From: Chitinophagaceae bacterium
GTDB lineage: Bacteria; Bacteroidota; Bacteroidia; Chitinophagales; Chitinophagaceae
NCBI GenBank assembly: GCA_019638615.1
Contig: JAHBTL010000021.1
Span: 51,664-115,663, forward strand
DNA: 64,000 nucleotides
Direction: 5' to 3'
Shown: one piece after another, positions 17,377-26,384 of the stretch
Numbering within the stretch: the stretch's first letter is position 1
How the letters are laid out: the number at the start of each line of letters is the position of its first letter
Notes under the pieces: generated by a model
Told to the model about the DNA's origin: nothing
The model's input: only the letters and a program-made list of their open reading frames with translations
Database searches by the model: none
Translations under genes and position numbers: made by a program

Positions 17377-18078
17377 TCATTTTTTCTTCCTGGTAATCAT
17401 CTCAACCACCTCTTTGTATGTTTCCCCAACGGGCAGTTCCCTGTCGCCTGTAAATACGCTGCTTTTTTTAACAGAAGTAATATGGTCAATAGAAACGATA
17501 AATGATTTATGTATACGGAGAAATTTAGACGGCGGCAACTCTTCTTCTAAAGCCTTCATGCTCATCCTGGTAATAAGCGGCTTTGCGGGTGGTATAAGGT
17601 GAATTTTCAGATAATCACGTAAGCCTTCCACCCACATAATATCAGCAAATATTACTTTTACCATACTGTAGTCAACATTCAGAAAAAAGTATTCGCTGCC
17701 TGTATCTGGTTGTTTATGCTTTAACTGGTATAGCTCATTGGCTTTATTACATGCCTGCATAAAGCGGGAAAGCTCTACCGGTTTTAAAAGATAGTCTACT
17801 ACATGTAAGTCATAGCTTTCCAAAGCAAATTTTTCATACGCAGTTACCAGGATGAACATGGGTTTGTTCGAAAGAATTTTGATGAATTGCAGGCCTGTTA
17901 ACCCCGGCATTTGTATATCAATAAATACAAGATCAATTTCCTGTTCCTGCAATACCTGGCTCGCTTCAAATGCATCGCTACAGGTTGTTATAAGTTGCAG
18001 GTAAGGCAGCTTGCTGATATAATCCTGCATCAGTTGCAAAGCCAGGGGTTCATCATCTATGGCTATACATTTCAGCAT
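17377..18078 (-). CDS. LytTR-family response regulator
   Basis: A receiver domain (1-120) carries the acidic pair Asp8-Asp9 and the phosphoacceptor Asp54 in VFIDIQMPG. A LytTR DNA-binding domain (about 135-230) ends the 233-residue protein, with FLRIHKSFIVSIDHI as a typical block. Its ATG follows the kinase stop directly (TAAATG), so the pair is translationally coupled. Because it is the last gene of the TolC-MacA-MacB operon, it most likely controls that efflux system. The start-stop contact and family are clear; the target promoter is inferred. Confidence 0.92.
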   Translation of the reverse strand: MLKCIAIDDEPLALQLMQDYISKLPYLQLITTCSDAFEASQVLQEQEIDLVFIDIQMPGLTGLQFIKILSNKPMFILVTAYEKFALESYDLHVVDYLLKPVELSRFMQACNKANELYQLKHKQPDTGSEYFFLNVDYSMVKVIFADIMWVEGLRDYLKIHLIPPAKPLITRMSMKALEEELPPSKFLRIHKSFIVSIDHITSVKKSSVFTGDRELPVGETYKEVVEMITRKKK

Positions 18079-19119
18079 TTATACAAGATTTATTTGTAAT
18101 GATACAACAAACCAGCCATCTTCTTTTGTAATAAGCAGGTTGTGCTTTTCCTCATACAGCAACTTAAGCCTGCGTATCACATTGGTTAAGCCAATGCCCG
18201 ACGTTTTATCCTTACTCTCATTTGTTCCGGCAGCATCATACCTGTTGCGTACAACAAAATTAAGCGTATCCTGCCCCACATGCATGTTGATGTCTATCTG
18301 TGCATTTTTAATATGGCCTGTGCCATGCTTGAATGCGTTTTCAATAAAAGGTATCAGCAGCATAGGCGCAATTTCGTGGTGCGCTTCAGCCTGCGGAATA
18401 CTTACCTCAAGCTTCACCTTGCCGCCCACACGTTGTTTTTGCAGATCAATATAGCTGTTCAGGTAGTCAATCTCTTTTTGTAAGGAAACTCTTTCTTCAT
18501 CTGTTTCATACAACATATATCTCATCAATGTTGAAAGCTTGAAAATAGTAGGCTCCAGCTGATCGCTTTTCAAACGTGCCAGCGCCAGTATATTATTCAA
18601 TACATTAAACATAAAATGCGGGCTTACCTGTGAGCGCAGAAAGGAAAGCTCGGATTTAAAATGCTCCTCCTGCTTTTGCTGTAATAGTTTGTCTGTTTTG
18701 TTTTTGTCTATAATCATACGGTAGGCAGAGCTTACAGCAATAGCCAGCATGAATGGCGGAATATTGAATCCTACAGACCTTGATATCAAAAGTTCTTTAT
18801 GTATAATTAATGATATAAACAGCCAGGAGTGAATAACCATTATAATGGCAAACAACCCCAAAACAATCAAAAAATAATAGAAATATTTTTTAGTGTAAAT
18901 AAATCGGGGAGTAAGTATATAAGCGTTGAAATAAAATACCCCGATCCATAGCAGGGCGGTTAAATTATTTACCAGGAAAAAGCCTCTTTCGTCCGGATCT
19001 TTTGGCATATCGCCGGCGGGGTAACGCCTCAATAAAAATGGGAGAGAAAATACAATGATCCAGGCAGCTATATGAAATATAACTCTTACCCAGGGTTTAT
19101 TTAACCATCCCATTTTCAT
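18079..19119 (-). CDS. LytS/YehU-type sensor histidine kinase
   Basis: The 346-residue kinase has four predicted transmembrane segments in the first 135 residues and no separate sensor domain. A short coiled coil leads to the His_kinase block SPHFMFNVLNNI with phosphoacceptor His168. The ATP-binding lid is shown by PFIENAFKHG and GIGLTNVIRRL. This is the usual partner of LytTR regulators in Bacteroidota. It lies 40 bases after the MacB-like permease and is coupled to the response regulator. A second in-frame ATG two codons later (MGWLNK) is equally possible as start. Confidence 0.92.
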   Translation of the reverse strand: MKMGWLNKPWVRVIFHIAAWIIVFSLPFLLRRYPAGDMPKDPDERGFFLVNNLTALLWIGVFYFNAYILTPRFIYTKKYFYYFLIVLGLFAIIMVIHSWLFISLIIHKELLISRSVGFNIPPFMLAIAVSSAYRMIIDKNKTDKLLQQKQEEHFKSELSFLRSQVSPHFMFNVLNNILALARLKSDQLEPTIFKLSTLMRYMLYETDEERVSLQKEIDYLNSYIDLQKQRVGGKVKLEVSIPQAEAHHEIAPMLLIPFIENAFKHGTGHIKNAQIDINMHVGQDTLNFVVRNRYDAAGTNESKDKTSGIGLTNVIRRLKLLYEEKHNLLITKEDGWFVVSLQINLV

Positions 19120-19159
19120 TACTAATAGCCTTATTGGTTTTTAATTTTTGCAATATAGC

Positions 19160-20389
19160 TTATTCATATCTCAACGCCTCAATAGGATCAAGTTTTGAGG
19201 CCTTTTGCGCCGGGTAGTATCCAAAAAAAACGCCTGTTATGGCACAAACCATAAATGATAATATAATGGATGATTCGGATACCAGTATCGGCCATTGCAG
19301 TAATATATTGATCAGTTCTGCTGCTGCCATTCCGAGCGCCACACCAATAATTCCCCCGGTAATGCTGATCAGTATCGCTTCCACCAGAAACTGCAATAAT
19401 ATATCTATCCCCCTCGCGCCAATGGACATACGAAGCCCGATCTCTTTGGTACGTTCTGTTACGGAAACATACATAATATTCATGATACCAATACCGCCTA
19501 CTACCAGCGAAATTCCTGCAATGGCAGCTAACAGCACTGTAAGCAGCTCGCTTGTTGAGCTGATGGTGCTGATCAGCTCGGCCTGCGTACGTATGGTAAA
19601 GTCATCTTCATCAGAAGCTTTTAGTTTGTGTTGCCTGCGTAATACTGCTGTAATTTCCTGCGTGGCGGTATCTGAGCTTTGCTCATTCACAGCAGAGGCA
19701 TAAATGGTTTGTACATAAGGCACGGCCAGTATTCTTTTTTGCACGGTGGTATATGGCGCTACAATAATGTCATCCTGGTCCTGCCCAAAAGTATTTTCGC
19801 CTTTTTCTGCGAGCACACCAATCACTTTTAAAGGGATCTTTCCGAAGCGGATGGTCTGTCCTATCGGGTTCTGCCCGTTCGGGAAAATATTCTCCACAAT
19901 AGTTTGCCCTATTATACAAACTTTTGCCATCGTTTTTACATCCTGCTCCGTAAAATTCAAACCTTCCTTAATTTTCCATTCGCGGATAATAGGCAGATAG
20001 TCAGGTGATACGCCCTGTATGGTGGTAGGCCAGTTCAACGCGCCGTTTATTGCCTGCCCGCTTGCCTGGAGCCCGGGTGATACGGCTGTAATAAAATTCA
20101 CTTTTTCTTTTATAGCGTCAACATCTTCCACCTTCAGGGTTTGTAAACCTGAAGCGCCAAGCCTGGCGCCACCGCCAACCGTAACATTACTGCTGGGGCG
20201 TATATTGATCATGTTTGAGCCCATGCCCGACAGCTGGTCGCGTATACTCTGTTTTGACCCCTGGCCTATAGCCACCATAGTGATTACCGAAGCAACGCCT
20301 ATAATAATACCCAGCATGGTAAGAAAAGCCCTGAGCTTATTTCTCAACAATGCCTTCCATGCTATTCTGAAAAGATTAACTACATTCAT
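19160..20389 (-). CDS. macB: MacB-type ABC transporter permease
   Basis: This 409-residue protein has the MacB layout: one N-terminal membrane segment (about 20-42), a large periplasmic MacB_PCD domain (about 45-250), and three C-terminal FtsX-type segments (about 285-400). It ends with the common EALRYE. It starts NLFRIAWKALLRNKLRAFLTMLGIIIGVASVI, here quoted only as NKLRAFLTMLGIIIG. MacB does not pump across the inner membrane; it works by mechanotransmission with MacA and TolC to expel periplasmic substrates. In E. coli the ATPase is fused to the permease, whereas here it is a separate upstream gene, the usual Bacteroidota form. The start of the partner ATPase lies only 11 bases from its own ATG side. 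Confidence 0.9.
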   Translation of the reverse strand: MNVVNLFRIAWKALLRNKLRAFLTMLGIIIGVASVITMVAIGQGSKQSIRDQLSGMGSNMINIRPSSNVTVGGGARLGASGLQTLKVEDVDAIKEKVNFITAVSPGLQASGQAINGALNWPTTIQGVSPDYLPIIREWKIKEGLNFTEQDVKTMAKVCIIGQTIVENIFPNGQNPIGQTIRFGKIPLKVIGVLAEKGENTFGQDQDDIIVAPYTTVQKRILAVPYVQTIYASAVNEQSSDTATQEITAVLRRQHKLKASDEDDFTIRTQAELISTISSTSELLTVLLAAIAGISLVVGGIGIMNIMYVSVTERTKEIGLRMSIGARGIDILLQFLVEAILISITGGIIGVALGMAAAELINILLQWPILVSESSIILSFMVCAITGVFFGYYPAQKASKLDPIEALRYE

Positions 20390-20400
20390 GTTACTTCGTT

Positions 20401-21150
20401 TTAATAGTCATCATTAACCGGCAGGCTATCCAATGCTTCTTTTGCAGATTTCACATTTTCATTTTTGCTGTCTTTCACTACGCGGCCATCTTTTAAGGTT
20501 ACTGTCCTGCTGCTGAATGCGGCTATATCAGGTTCGTGGGTAACGAATACAATCGTTTTTCCCTGCCGGGTATTCAGCTCCTGTATCAGCGACATAATTT
20601 CATAAGAAGTTCTTGTATCCAGGTTACCTGTTGCTTCATCTGCCAGTATCATCACCGGCTCATTTACTAATGCTCTTGCTATTGCCACACGTTGCTGCTG
20701 CCCGCCTGATAATTGATTCGGAAGATGATCCATCCTGTCTGCAAGCTTCACTGCCTCCAGCGCTTTCATCGCTTTTTCTTTTCTTTCCTGCGAAGAAATG
20801 GTGGAATTATATAATAACGGCAACTCCACGTTTTCCAATGCGGAAGTTCTCGCCAGTAAATTATACGACTGGAATACAAAACCGATTTTCCTGTTGCGTA
20901 ATCTTGCCAGCTCATTACGTGAAAGTTTTTTTACATTCACGCCATCCAGCAGGTAATCACCGTCTGTTGGCTGATCAAGGCACCCCAGTATATTGAGCAA
21001 CGTGGTTTTGCCTGAACCGCTGCTACCCATTATTGTTACAAATTCACCGGGCTGCACATCAAACGACACGCCTTTCAATGCACGAACAGTTTCGCTGCCC
21101 ATTTTAAATTCCCTTTTTAAATGCTGTATATCAAGAATTGCGTTTGCCAT
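20401..21150 (-). CDS. MacB-type ABC transporter ATP-binding protein
   Basis: This is the nucleotide-binding subunit (249 residues) of the efflux complex. It shows Walker A GSSGSGKT at 42-49, the Q-loop in FVFQSYNLL, the signature [15 protein letters not shown] and Walker [13 protein letters not shown]. The start at 21150 ([11 protein letters not shown]) matches the family. A longer frame to 21249 runs into the heptamer repeat array and was rejected. It is 11 bases before the permease and 123 bases after the MacA-like gene, with a repeat array in that gap. Confidence 0.93.
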   Translation of the reverse strand: MANAILDIQHLKREFKMGSETVRALKGVSFDVQPGEFVTIMGSSGSGKTTLLNILGCLDQPTDGDYLLDGVNVKKLSRNELARLRNRKIGFVFQSYNLLARTSALENVELPLLYNSTISSQERKEKAMKALEAVKLADRMDHLPNQLSGGQQQRVAIARALVNEPVMILADEATGNLDTRTSYEIMSLIQELNTRQGKTIVFVTHEPDIAAFSSRTVTLKDGRVVKDSKNENVKSAKEALDSLPVNDDY

Positions 21151-21225
21151 AATGTTGATTGTAAATGTTAGAGAAAGGTAGAGGGCGAAGGGTGAATGGT
21201 AAAGGGTTGTCCGAAGCCCAAAGCT

Positions 21226-21270
21226 CATTGCCCACTGTCCATTATCCATTGTCCACCGTCCATTGTTCCA
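21226..21270. repeat. Heptamer repeat array inside the efflux operon
   Basis: Six consecutive 7-bp words related to CATTGTC (CATTGCC, CACTGTC, CATTATC, CATTGTC, CACCGTC, CATTGTT) keep exact 7-bp phase. The array fills most of the space between the adaptor stop codon at 21274 and the ATPase start at 21150. It belongs to the same kind of repeat seen at seven other places in the window. Confidence 0.75.
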
Positions 21271-21273
21271 CCT

Positions 21274-22560
21274 CTATCCCCCCGGTGGCGGCGGATTACT
21301 TCTCCTGTTATTTCCGGCCGGGCGCTTAGGCATGAACGGGCTGGAAGCGGTTCCTTTTTGCTTTGCTTCATTTTTCGACAACTGCTCATAGCCTGTTACT
21401 ACAATATCATTTTCATTAAGCCCCGACAATACCTGCACTTCTGTTTCGTCATTCATACCCATAGTAACAGGTGTAGCAATAATGCTGGTGTCCTTCTTTA
21501 CCCATACCAATCCTTTGTTTTCACCTGCCGGGCTGTCTGCATGTATTACCGGGGCATTAGCTGGTTTTTCATTACCACCGGGCATTGGTTTGTCATGCAC
21601 AGGTCTCATTTTGCCCCCCTGCACCTGGTATATTTTTCCAAGCACAGAATCCGGTTGAAACTGTAAGGCCTTTGCAGAAACGATCAGTGCATCAGGAACT
21701 TCTTTCGTATATATGGTGATGTTAGCCGTCATGCCGGGCTTTAATTTCATATCGGTATTAGGCGCATCAACTATAGTAGTGTAGTTTACAACGTTTGAGG
21801 ACGTCGTTGGCTTCAGCCTTACTTCAAGCACAGTACCCTGGAAGGAATCATCCGGGAAAGCATCAACGGTAAATGTTACCCGCTGTCCTTTCTTTACATT
21901 TCCTATATCCGCTTCATCAACAGAAGCCTGCACCTGCATTTTAGTAAGGTCTTTTGCTATGCTGAACAAAGTTGGCGTACTAAAGCTTGCCGCCACTGTT
22001 TGCCCTTCACTTACACTGCGTGATAATACCGTGCCATCAATAGGAGAATATATATCAGCAAAAGAAAGGTTCTTTTTGGCTGAAGATAATTGTGCAACAA
22101 TACCGGTTACATTATCATTGCCGGAATTGTACTGGTATAAAGCTGTTTCGTATTCCGCCCTGCTGATGGCGCCTACTTTGAATAGTTGCTCCTGGCGTTC
22201 AAAATTGCTTTTCTGGTATACGGCATTTGCTTTTGCCTGTTGCAGGTTGGCGGTGATTTGCTGCACCTGCGCTTCAAGCAAAGATTTGTCGAGCTGCGCC
22301 AGCAACTGTCCTTTCTTAACGGTAGCGTTAAAATCGGCATACACATTTTTAATGGTGCCTGATACCTGAGTACCCACAGCTACCGTATCAACAGGTTGTA
22401 TGGTGCCTGTTGCCGTAACGGAGTTGCTCAGCGTGCCTGTATGCGGCTGCTCGGTTTGCAATATCACCACAGAACCTTCATCCCTGAGCTTCCAAACCCA
22501 AACACCCGCTGCAACTAATGCTATTGCCGCTATTAAAATGATCCATGTCTTTTTTTTCAT
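21274..22560 (-). CDS. macA: MacA-type periplasmic adaptor (HlyD/RND family)
   Basis: This 428-residue membrane-fusion protein links the MacB pair to the TolC-like channel. It has an N-terminal membrane anchor (about 5-23) and a biotinyl-lipoyl-like domain with GTQVSGTIKNVYADFNATVKKG, seen in part as VSGTIKNVYADFN. A helical hairpin (about 95-150) and beta-barrel domains with TVDAFPDDSFQGTV follow. The C-terminal tail is rich in Pro, Arg and Gly (PKRPAGNNRR, NPPPPGG), which is an addition to the usual family length. It lies 31 bases after the TolC-like gene. Confidence 0.92.
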   Translation of the reverse strand: MKKKTWIILIAAIALVAAGVWVWKLRDEGSVVILQTEQPHTGTLSNSVTATGTIQPVDTVAVGTQVSGTIKNVYADFNATVKKGQLLAQLDKSLLEAQVQQITANLQQAKANAVYQKSNFERQEQLFKVGAISRAEYETALYQYNSGNDNVTGIVAQLSSAKKNLSFADIYSPIDGTVLSRSVSEGQTVAASFSTPTLFSIAKDLTKMQVQASVDEADIGNVKKGQRVTFTVDAFPDDSFQGTVLEVRLKPTTSSNVVNYTTIVDAPNTDMKLKPGMTANITIYTKEVPDALIVSAKALQFQPDSVLGKIYQVQGGKMRPVHDKPMPGGNEKPANAPVIHADSPAGENKGLVWVKKDTSIIATPVTMGMNDETEVQVLSGLNENDIVVTGYEQLSKNEAKQKGTASSPFMPKRPAGNNRRSNPPPPGG

Positions 22561-22591
22561 TGCTTATGCGTTTTATATTCAATGATCTTTA

Positions 22592-23932
22592 TCAAAATGA
22601 TACAGGAACTCCTGTATAAAAATTATAGATTTTGTTATACAGGATAGCGCTGTATTTTGCCTGTATATAGGATTGCAGCGCCTGTACATACAGATTTTTT
22701 TGCTGCAGCAGTTCCACCATATTTACCGCTCCTAACCTCAACTGCTCATTGGTAATGTCATAACTCTCCTGGCTTGCGTTCATTTGCCTTTCTGCCGCGG
22801 TATATTGTGCCTGCCTGTTCTGTACATTAATATAAGCCTGCTCTACCTGTCCGTTCAGCGTTAACTTTGTATCAGCTAATGTTAGCTTTGCCTGTTCGAT
22901 GGCAATTTTTGATTTCTCAATATTGGTTTTATTTACCCTTTTGCTGTAAATGGGAATGGAAACAGTTAAACCCAATGATTGATAAAAGTTGTTATTGATC
23001 TGCGTAAAATATTTGTTGCTTGCATTAAGATTGGCATAACCACTTGCAAGGTTGGCTCCCAAGCTAACGGTAGGCAATACCCCGGCCCTGGCTTTAAGCA
23101 GGTTTATATTTGCGAGATCTATACCCAACTGGTCATTCTTCACCTCGGGGCGCGTAGCTTGTGCAGCATCCTGCGCGGCAGCGAGATTGGGCATAAGCTC
23201 CTGGACAATTATACTATCCGGAATGGCTATCTTAAAATCATAGGATGAAGGAAGCTGCAGGGTTTGTTTTAATGTCAGCAGGTTCAGCCTGTAATTGTTT
23301 TTTGCATTTACAAGATTATATTCATCACTGGCTGTTTGCGCTTCAAATTGTAAGAAGTCTTTTTTAGAAATGCTGCCGGCATCATACCGTTGCTGCCCCT
23401 GTTTCAACTGCGCCTGTGAGGTCACCAATACATCTTCGAGATATGTAATGGTTTCCTGTGCGAGCAATATATTGAGGAAAGATTCGGTAATATTCAGCGT
23501 AATATCATTCTGCGCTTCCTGAACGCTAAGGTTTGCTGACTGAAGGGATATTTGTTTGGCGGCAATATCATTTTTAAGATAACCTCCGTTGTAAAGCGTA
23601 ACGGAGGAATTAATGCCGTAGTTGCCTGAAAAATTTGCCTGGGACTGAAGTCCGCCCACTACCACATCTGTTTGTTTGCCATTTACCACTGATTGTGAAA
23701 GCGAGGCCGATACTGATGGCAGCCTCGCTGCTTTGGATTGCAATACATCCTGTTCGGCTGAGCTGGTGTTCAGGCGCAATGTATTGATCTGTATATTATT
23801 TTTCTTTGCGTATTCAATACAATCCTGCAGGCTCCATTGCTGAGGCAGGTTTTGCAGTATCCTGTCCTGTGCTTGTGTACCTGCTGAACTCAATGTGATT
23901 GCTGCAACTAATATGATCAGAAACTTCTTCAT
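22592..23932 (-). CDS. TolC-family outer membrane efflux protein
   Basis: A signal peptide (ILVAAITLSSAGTQAQ) is followed by two OEP repeats rich in long helices, the pattern of the trimeric TolC channel-tunnel. WSLQDCIEYAKKNN near the N-terminus and LRLGAVNMVELLQQKN near the C-terminus are typical. At 446 residues it has normal length. It is the first gene of a six-gene minus-strand operon that continues with adaptor, ATPase, permease, kinase and regulator, so the whole export path and its control are encoded together. The exported compound is unknown. Confidence 0.92.
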   Translation of the reverse strand: MKKFLIILVAAITLSSAGTQAQDRILQNLPQQWSLQDCIEYAKKNNIQINTLRLNTSSAEQDVLQSKAARLPSVSASLSQSVVNGKQTDVVVGGLQSQANFSGNYGINSSVTLYNGGYLKNDIAAKQISLQSANLSVQEAQNDITLNITESFLNILLAQETITYLEDVLVTSQAQLKQGQQRYDAGSISKKDFLQFEAQTASDEYNLVNAKNNYRLNLLTLKQTLQLPSSYDFKIAIPDSIIVQELMPNLAAAQDAAQATRPEVKNDQLGIDLANINLLKARAGVLPTVSLGANLASGYANLNASNKYFTQINNNFYQSLGLTVSIPIYSKRVNKTNIEKSKIAIEQAKLTLADTKLTLNGQVEQAYINVQNRQAQYTAAERQMNASQESYDITNEQLRLGAVNMVELLQQKNLYVQALQSYIQAKYSAILYNKIYNFYTGVPVSF

Positions 23933-24106
23933 ACCGTCTTCATTTAAATAGCATAATGAACTGAATCATTTTGCATAACAAAACTATTCACACTTACAGC
24001 GACGGAATGTCTAAAAGCTGCAAAACGGCGTTTTTCTGCGACAAATAAGGGTGGCTTGTACGGGGCAGAGCATCAACAATGATGAAATGAAAAGCTGATA
24101 CGGAAG

Positions 24107-25198
24107 CTACCCGCCCCCGATCTTTCCAAATTTCTTATAATACCCGACAAGGTCTGCCACTACTTCACTATAGCTCAGCATGCCCATAGGCTGGCGGTTG
24201 GCCTCAAGGTATTTGCCATATGCCCAGCGTATAACCGGCTCTACAGGATTTTCATATCGTTTGTAATACCGGCGCAGCAGTTCCATGTCTTTTTTTACTT
24301 CCGGGGTAAGCTGTTGCAGCAGGGCGTTGGCCGCAACGGAATCGGTACGATATAAATTACGGTTTGCATACAAAAAGAGATCGAAATAGGCCGAATACAT
24401 AAAAAGGGAATCGCCTGAGGCGGTAGCTACAATGTATCCCGCAAAATTGGCTTCATTTTCTTTTGCATAGCCCAGCTGGTGCGCCATTTCATGACAAACC
24501 ACATAGGGTTGAAGAAAAGAGGGAACCTGTGTATTTACCTGTGCTTCGCCGGTAAAGGGATTGTAATACCCCGAAAATCCCAGATAGTTGCCCAGCCAGC
24601 CGAACAGGGATGGCTTGATAGAAACATTTTTATACGTGAACAAAGGATATTGCTGCGCTGCACGATCGTATATATTCACTGCCTTTAAAAACAATTCCCG
24701 GGAAGTCGGATAAGAATCAGAGCCATTGCTTAACGAATTTTTACAGGCATTTACCTGTTGCAATAGTAAGCCATTGATTGCAATCAGCTCTTCTTTTGAA
24801 TAGGGGCTGCGCCCGAAGCCCATTTGCTCATGAATGGCTTTCCGGTTGTAATTAAGTCCCCACAGGATATTGAAAAGAATATATACCCCAAGCAAAGCAA
24901 CAAGAAGCGAACGTATGCTGCGGACTTTATTGATTCTTTTCTTTTTCCACAAAAAAACGAGCCGGGTCATCTTCCACACCAGCAATAAAAAAACAATGGC
25001 GTACAACAGGTCTCCTATACTGAAAGGCACAGCGCCCAATATCATCCTGAAAAAAGAAGCAATACCCGGGTAAATTTTTGTTGCATACGAAGCTTCTACC
25101 CTTTGATCATTTGCCGCATACCAATGAATGCCGGCGGCGGCCAGCAATAGTATAGCTAAAATGATCGTGCTCCGGTTAGCACGGGGCTGTTGCTGCAT
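24107..25198 (-). CDS. DUF3810 family membrane protein with zinc-protease motif
   Basis: The 363-residue protein has three predicted N-terminal membrane segments (about 11-28, 45-75 and 90-112), then a soluble domain. That domain contains HEMAHQLG, an HExxH zinc motif, followed by KENEANFAGY with a possible third ligand Glu. This fits DUF3810, a Bacteroidota family presumed to be membrane metallopeptidases, although no substrate is known. It is a single gene between the efflux operon and the bactofilin pair, in the same orientation as both. Confidence 0.85.
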   Translation of the reverse strand: MQQQPRANRSTIILAILLLAAAGIHWYAANDQRVEASYATKIYPGIASFFRMILGAVPFSIGDLLYAIVFLLLVWKMTRLVFLWKKKRINKVRSIRSLLVALLGVYILFNILWGLNYNRKAIHEQMGFGRSPYSKEELIAINGLLLQQVNACKNSLSNGSDSYPTSRELFLKAVNIYDRAAQQYPLFTYKNVSIKPSLFGWLGNYLGFSGYYNPFTGEAQVNTQVPSFLQPYVVCHEMAHQLGYAKENEANFAGYIVATASGDSLFMYSAYFDLFLYANRNLYRTDSVAANALLQQLTPEVKKDMELLRRYYKRYENPVEPVIRWAYGKYLEANRQPMGMLSYSEVVADLVGYYKKFGKIGGG

Positions 25199-25344
25199 AG
25201 AAGCGTTGCTTTAAAATAAAAATCAGGTAAGCGGTATTGATAAAAGGATAAAAATAAATGTTTTCTGATGTCTTACCGACCGGTAGCGGGAATATACATA
25301 TTATATCAGCGAATCTGCGGCGGACAGGTCTGCGACTAAAAAAT

Positions 25345-25374
25345 CCCTGAACGGACCGTAGGGACCGTGCAGGG
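25345..25374 (-). terminator. 30-bp imperfect palindrome after bactofilin gene
   Basis: CCCTGAACGGACC and its near complement GGGACCGTGCAGGG pair with only a few mismatches around a short centre. The site lies 39 bases after the end of the bactofilin gene on the minus strand and before the DUF3810 gene. There is no clear T run, so it may be a weak terminator, a processing signal or a small repeat. Confidence 0.35.
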
Positions 25375-25412
25375 ATGCGGAAGTGTATAAAATAATAGAT
25401 GAAAGCGGAGAA

Positions 25413-25838
25413 TTATTTGGCTAGAGCGTGCTCTTCATCATCATTGGTATTCATTTCAACAACGCTGGCTACGCTTCCTTCGCCTACATGACATTTGCCG
25501 GTAAATGTAACGGTAGGTTCTACCTGTAATTTGCCCGCACTGATATTTCCTTTTATAACCGATTTGCCGCGGAGGTTCAATAAGTCTTTGATAACGATCC
25601 TGCCGGTTACTTTTCCTAATATATCTGCCTGCTGGCCTTCAATATCGCCTTCTACCACTCCTTCGGAGCCAATCAGCACTTTGGCCGATCCGGAAATATT
25701 TCCTTTCAAAATGCCGTCTATGCGAATGTCGCCGCTGCTTACCACATCGCCTTTAATTACTGTACCTGCGCCTATAAGACTGGTGCCTGCGGAAGAAGCC
25801 GGAATGTCCAGCTCAGATTTGGATTTTGTTGAGAACAT
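25413..25838 (-). CDS. Bactofilin (polymer-forming cytoskeletal protein)
   Basis: Bactofilins assemble without nucleotide into filaments that place cell-wall enzymes. This 141-residue protein has the typical right-handed beta-helix core (about 20-120), with repeated hydrophobic-Gly units such as GDVVSSGDIRIDGILKG and GVVEGDIEGQQADI, and short disordered ends. It follows the small membrane protein by 22 bases on the same strand, which suggests the membrane protein anchors it. The divergent neighbours are SprE/PorW and PBP1A, consistent with a role in envelope building. Confidence 0.93.
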   Translation of the reverse strand: MFSTKSKSELDIPASSAGTSLIGAGTVIKGDVVSSGDIRIDGILKGNISGSAKVLIGSEGVVEGDIEGQQADILGKVTGRIVIKDLLNLRGKSVIKGNISAGKLQVEPTVTFTGKCHVGEGSVASVVEMNTNDDEEHALAK

Positions 25839-25860
25839 AGTTATTGGTTTTTAAAAATGA

Positions 25861-26259
25861 TTAATCGGTACTTTTCTCTTCCTTGGGTATATTTAACAGG
25901 GTAGTATCCATCGCAACTGTGGTGTTTCCCTTCAGCACATTCTGGATATTTTCCAGGTATTTATCCCTGTACTTCATTTGCTGATCCAGTGAATCAACCT
26001 GCAATTTAAGGTTGATCATTTCTCTGCGGTCCGACGCGCTTCCATATCCCGGAACATAGTATCTCAAAGGCGTAAAAACCAGCAAAGCCACGGTCAACCC
26101 CACCAATACCACAAAAATTGTGCATAAAGTAATGTACACACTTAACCTCGATAACCGGAAGGTAACAACCTCCTCGTACGTATCATCGTTCATTATTACC
26201 AGCCTGTATCTGTTGCGCAGCCTTTGTAATGTACCGTCAGCATCAAATATCTTTGCCAT
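25861..26259 (-). CDS. Small inner-membrane protein with periplasmic coiled coil, upstream of bactofilin
   Basis: The 132-residue protein has a cytoplasmic N-terminus (about 1-40), one strong transmembrane segment (about 42-65) and a periplasmic part with a predicted coiled coil (about 80-110, LKLQVDSLDQQMKYRDK). The sequence resembles the N-terminal part of Bacteroidota M23 peptidases that accompany bactofilins, but no peptidase domain follows and the gene ends cleanly. It is probably translated with bactofilin and may anchor the filament to the membrane. This role is inferred from position only. Confidence 0.7.
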   Translation of the reverse strand: MAKIFDADGTLQRLRNRYRLVIMNDDTYEEVVTFRLSRLSVYITLCTIFVVLVGLTVALLVFTPLRYYVPGYGSASDRREMINLKLQVDSLDQQMKYRDKYLENIQNVLKGNTTVAMDTTLLNIPKEEKSTD

Positions 26260-26384
26260 TATCAGTTATTTGTGTTAAAAATAACCACTTTGGCCTGGTT
26301 AAAAGAACTAAAGCTGTAAAAAATGAACAATTAAAAATAATTTCGCTGAAAATTAGTTAATTATACGAACGAACCAACCTCTTC

